A stretch of 64,000 bases of DNA from Bacillota bacterium (GTDB lineage: Bacteria; Bacillota; Sulfobacillia; DUMF01): positions 1 through 64,000 of the forward strand of contig DUMF01000002.1 in the NCBI GenBank assembly GCA_012840015.1. The letters are read 5' to 3'. How positions within the stretch are numbered: the first letter of the stretch is position 1; each line of letters starts with the position of its first letter. A model generated the notes under the pieces. It worked only from the letters and a program-made list of their open reading frames with translations, did not search any database and was not told the DNA's origin. The position numbers and the translations under genes were made by a program. Below are positions 61,444-64,000 of the stretch, piece after piece.

Positions 61444-62787
61444 TTGGATTATGACGAACGGGGTAACTTAAGATTTGGGGGTTGTGATGTTTCGAAGCTC
61501 GCGAGTACGTATGGCACTCCGCTTCACGTACTGGACGAACAGGTTATAAGGAAAAAATGTCGCGAGTATATGGATGCTTTCTCCAGGAGTTACTCCGGTC
61601 CGGGCTATCGAGTGGCTTACGCTGGTAAGGCTTTGTGTATCAAGGCGGTGCTCGAGATAGTCAAGAGCGAAGGCCTGTATCTGGACGTATGTTCTGCGGG
61701 GGAGTTGGTTACTGCACTATCAGCTGGCTTTCCGCCTGACAAGATCTACTTCCACGGTAACAACAAGTCGACCGATGAGATACTCATGGCTTTAAAACGT
61801 GGAATTGGGAGATTCGTGGTCGATAACTGGTTCGAACTCTTGGAGCTTGGCCGGCTGAGCTCGAAGCTGAAGAAGAGGGCTAACGTATTGATAAGGGTTG
61901 CGCCGGGCGTGAGCGCCCATACGCATGAGTATATCGATACCGGTCAGTCGGACTCCAAATTCGGATTTAGCCTGATAGAAGGGGACGCTATGGCAGCGGT
62001 GAAGAGGGCCTTGCAGATGAGAAGTCTGCATGTGGCCGGCCTTCACTGTCACATCGGTTCGCAGGTGTTCAACCTGGAATCTTTCCAGCGCGCCGCGTGG
62101 AAGATGGAAACATTAAGGTGGGAAGTGAAACAGGAGACGGGCGTAGAACTATTGGAGCTCGATATGGGGGGCGGCCTAGGAGTGAAATACCTTGAGGGAG
62201 ACGACCCTCCGCCGATAGTGAGCTACGTCGAAGCTGTAGCCCATGCTGTGGAGGAGGCGGCGAGTTACTACGGCCTCCGGTATCCCGTTTTGACTTTGGA
62301 ACCGGGGAGGTCGCTGGTGGCTGAAGCGGGAATCACTGTCTATCGGGTTGGGGCAATTAAGAATCACAGGGTAGGAGAGTCCTATGTGCTCGTAGATGGC
62401 GGAATGTTCGAAAACCCCAGGCATGCTCTTTACGGAGCGCAGTATACTGTCTTGCCGGTGAGAAAGCCCATCACTCATCAGAGAAGAGTGTTTACCGTTG
62501 CGGGCAAGTGCTGCGAATCGGGCGATGTGATCACCAAGGGGTGCGAGCTGCCGCCCGTTTCAGCGGGTGACTTGCTTGCGGTAACATGTACGGGTGCATA
62601 TCATTATGCCATGGCTTCAAATTATAACCGCTTCCCGCGGCCGGCTGTGGTAATGGCATCTGGAGGCAAGTCCGCTGTCGTGGTAGAACGGGAGAGCTAC
62701 ATGGACCTGGTTAAGCGGGACAAAGTACCTGTTTGGTTGGAAGCTAAAAAGTTGGCTAAAGCTATGGGCCAGCGGCCGGGAATGTGA
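61444..62787 (+). CDS. lysA: Diaminopimelate decarboxylase
   Basis: 447 residues from a TTG at 61444 with AAAGGAGAGG upstream; the frame open to 61279 runs through the riboswitch and is not used. PLP lysine in VAYAGKALCIKAVL, HCHIGSQVF, DMGGGLGVKY, EPGRSLVAEAG and CESGDVI are diagnostic. It makes lysine from meso-diaminopimelate. Controlled by the lysine riboswitch. Confidence 0.96.
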   Translation: MDYDERGNLRFGGCDVSKLASTYGTPLHVLDEQVIRKKCREYMDAFSRSYSGPGYRVAYAGKALCIKAVLEIVKSEGLYLDVCSAGELVTALSAGFPPDKIYFHGNNKSTDEILMALKRGIGRFVVDNWFELLELGRLSSKLKKRANVLIRVAPGVSAHTHEYIDTGQSDSKFGFSLIEGDAMAAVKRALQMRSLHVAGLHCHIGSQVFNLESFQRAAWKMETLRWEVKQETGVELLELDMGGGLGVKYLEGDDPPPIVSYVEAVAHAVEEAASYYGLRYPVLTLEPGRSLVAEAGITVYRVGAIKNHRVGESYVLVDGGMFENPRHALYGAQYTVLPVRKPITHQRRVFTVAGKCCESGDVITKGCELPPVSAGDLLAVTCTGAYHYAMASNYNRFPRPAVVMASGGKSAVVVERESYMDLVKRDKVPVWLEAKKLAKAMGQRPGM

Positions 62788-62788
62788 A

Positions 62789-63451
62789 GTGGGCGTCTGG
62801 AGCGTGGACATCAGGAGTATTATCCTTTCCATCCCGGGGTTGGTAGTGGGGGTCTCCTTTCACGAATTCGCTCATGCCTTAGCCGCTGATAGGCTTGGCG
62901 ATCCTACCCCCCGGATGGAGGGACGGCTCACTCTCGAACCCTGGATGCATTTCGACATCGTAGGCACAGTTTTGCTGCTTCTGTACGGATTCGGCTGGGC
63001 GAAGCCCGTGCACGTAAATCCGTTCAATTTCCGGCGACCGAAGCGAGACATGTTGCTGGTGGCTCTCGCTGGGCCTCTGATGAACTTAGCAGTGGCCGTT
63101 GGCTGCTGGATGGTGGTAATCTTGCTTAGTGTAGTGCATTCCGGTGAACTGCTCCTTCAAGTACTCCGGATTTGTGCCTCGATCAACATTGGGCTGGCAG
63201 CCTTCAATATTTTGCCTGTGCCCCCATTGGACGGCTCAAAAGTGCTTTCGCTCGTGAGATCTCCACGCATGGAGCAGATTCTTCAAGCGCTGGAAACGTA
63301 TGGGCCGCTGCTATTGCTCCTGCTTCTGATCTCGGGCCGGATAGGCAGCCTTATTGGTGGGATCGCTTCTTTTTTTGCTAGAATTACCTTTAGTTTGGCT
63401 GCTACAGCGTTAAACCCGTTGTTGAATCTGATCACTCGTTGGTGGGGATAG
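62789..63451 (+). CDS. Site-2-type protease (M50), short form
   Basis: 220 residues, GTG start one base after lysA. HEFAHALAADRLGD near residue 25 and NILPVPPLDGSKVL near 150 give the zinc ligands; about five membrane segments, no PDZ domain. Similar proteins follow lysA and precede scpA in several Clostridia. Substrate unknown. Confidence 0.9.
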   Translation: MGVWSVDIRSIILSIPGLVVGVSFHEFAHALAADRLGDPTPRMEGRLTLEPWMHFDIVGTVLLLLYGFGWAKPVHVNPFNFRRPKRDMLLVALAGPLMNLAVAVGCWMVVILLSVVHSGELLLQVLRICASINIGLAAFNILPVPPLDGSKVLSLVRSPRMEQILQALETYGPLLLLLLLISGRIGSLIGGIASFFARITFSLAATALNPLLNLITRWWG

Positions 63452-63455
63452 AGAA

Positions 63456-64000
63456 GTGCCTGAAGGGGCATGGAGCATTCTTGCAAAAGTGAGAGATGGG
63501 CTGGCTAAGCCGCTTGAAATCGCCTTGAGTTCGATAACACGTCAGTTCGTACGCTCGTGCTCCGGACGGTTCACGGAATCCGAATTGGATGAAGCGACAC
63601 AGTTTGTCGTGGAAGCGGCTCGTGTGCTCAGACTCAAGGTGGTAAGCCTCCTGCCAAGAACAGGAGAAGGCGCCAAGGGCGGTGACGCGGAAGAGACTAG
63701 TGCGTTGAGTGAGAACGGATCTGGCGGTCCAGAGGATATAGCAGCCAAAGCTGCTCCCTTCATTGAGAGAGGGGTAAGTGTGCTGAAAAGTCTCATTGCT
63801 GGCCAGAGGGGGGTGTTGGCACGTGGCTGCGAGCCCTGGCCTGTGGAACTTCAGGTGCTTCCGCGGAGGGCGGTGCAGCCGTGCCTCGGGATGGAGGAGT
63901 TCCGCCGGGTAAGTCTCCATATGAGCCATAAGCTCTTTCCTCTCGTATTCCACAACGATTACCCGCTATGGCGAAAGCTTTTTATAGAACTTGCCCGGAA
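63456..64000 (+). CDS. Divergent ScpA-like protein, partial (runs off the window)
   Basis: 181 codons are open from a GTG at 63456 (GGGG upstream) to the window end, starting VPEGAWSILAKVRDGL. Residues 40-70 (SELDEATQFVVEAARVLRLKVVSLLPR) parallel the ScpA segment with a helix ending in KSRxLLP, and the place after an M50 gene fits scpA. The typical N-terminal FEGPLDLLL is not present, so this is an unusual ScpA or a different protein. The acidic linker 75-105 is like that of ScpA. Confidence 0.6.
   Translation, partial: MPEGAWSILAKVRDGLAKPLEIALSSITRQFVRSCSGRFTESELDEATQFVVEAARVLRLKVVSLLPRTGEGAKGGDAEETSALSENGSGGPEDIAAKAAPFIERGVSVLKSLIAGQRGVLARGCEPWPVELQVLPRRAVQPCLGMEEFRRVSLHMSHKLFPLVFHNDYPLWRKLFIELAR

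Overview
The window looks like a chromosome segment of an endospore-forming, probably anaerobic member of the Firmicutes (Bacillota; Clostridia/Desulfotomaculum/Moorella-like). The pointers are a complete spoIIA operon with sigF, spoIIM, dacF, spoVA and gerA genes, a PolC-type replicase, ferredoxin-dependent 2-oxoacid oxidoreductase genes, a lysine riboswitch and many TTG starts. No rRNA, tRNA, CRISPR array or intact insertion sequence was seen.

Region 1 (about 0.5-15 kb) is an accessory catabolic island. A PAS/AAA+/Fis enhancer-binding protein (4424-5830) lies between two outward-facing promoters that match the sigma-54 -24/-12 consensus very closely. The leftward promoter drives a PreA-like flavin/iron-sulfur oxidoreductase, a zinc-type alcohol dehydrogenase and a homocitrate/isopropylmalate-synthase-like enzyme. 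The rightward promoter drives a five-gene branched-chain-amino-acid-type ABC importer, then two cyclase/kynurenine-formamidase-family hydrolases around an alpha/beta hydrolase. A sodium-symporter gene and remains of an IS3-type transposase close the island. I cannot name the substrate. The parts suggest uptake, ring or amide opening, oxidation/reduction and an acyl-CoA aldol-type reaction.

Region 2 (15-23.4 kb) holds a MATE exporter, a YczE-like membrane protein fused in frame to a YteA/DksA zinc-finger protein, and a full lysW-X-Y-Z-J-K carrier-protein amino-acid operon. The carrier gene lysW is a 54-codon gene. The same window carries lysA under a lysine riboswitch (61-63 kb), which points to the diaminopimelate route for lysine. 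The LysW operon may therefore make ornithine/arginine, or a second route to lysine.

Region 3 (23.5-40 kb) is a conserved housekeeping run: rpsB-tsf-pyrH-frr-orf-uppS-cdsA-ytvI-dxr-rseP-ispG-glycosyltransferase-polC, then a split cobalamin methionine synthase (activation domain, catalytic protein) and methylene-tetrahydrofolate reductase. The polC product lacks its proofreading exonuclease domain, cleanly.

Region 4 (40-51 kb) has a leucine-dehydrogenase-like gene with a four-subunit 2-oxoacid:ferredoxin oxidoreductase (branched-chain amino-acid oxidation), a NUDIX hydrolase, spoIIM, dacF with a sigma-F-like promoter, xerD, ald and spoIIAA-spoIIAB-sigF.

Region 5 (51-61 kb, minus strand) is one unbroken gene string: spoVAA (short)-spoVAB-dodecin-spoVAC-AD-AE-gerAA-AB-AC-small membrane protein-two DUF2229-type proteins-BadF/HgdC-type ATPase. 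The last gene runs into the 3' end of sigF. The dodecin and the dehydratase-activase-like trio inside a spore-germination operon are the most unusual layout here. The window ends with lysA, a site-2-type protease and the start of a divergent ScpA-like protein.
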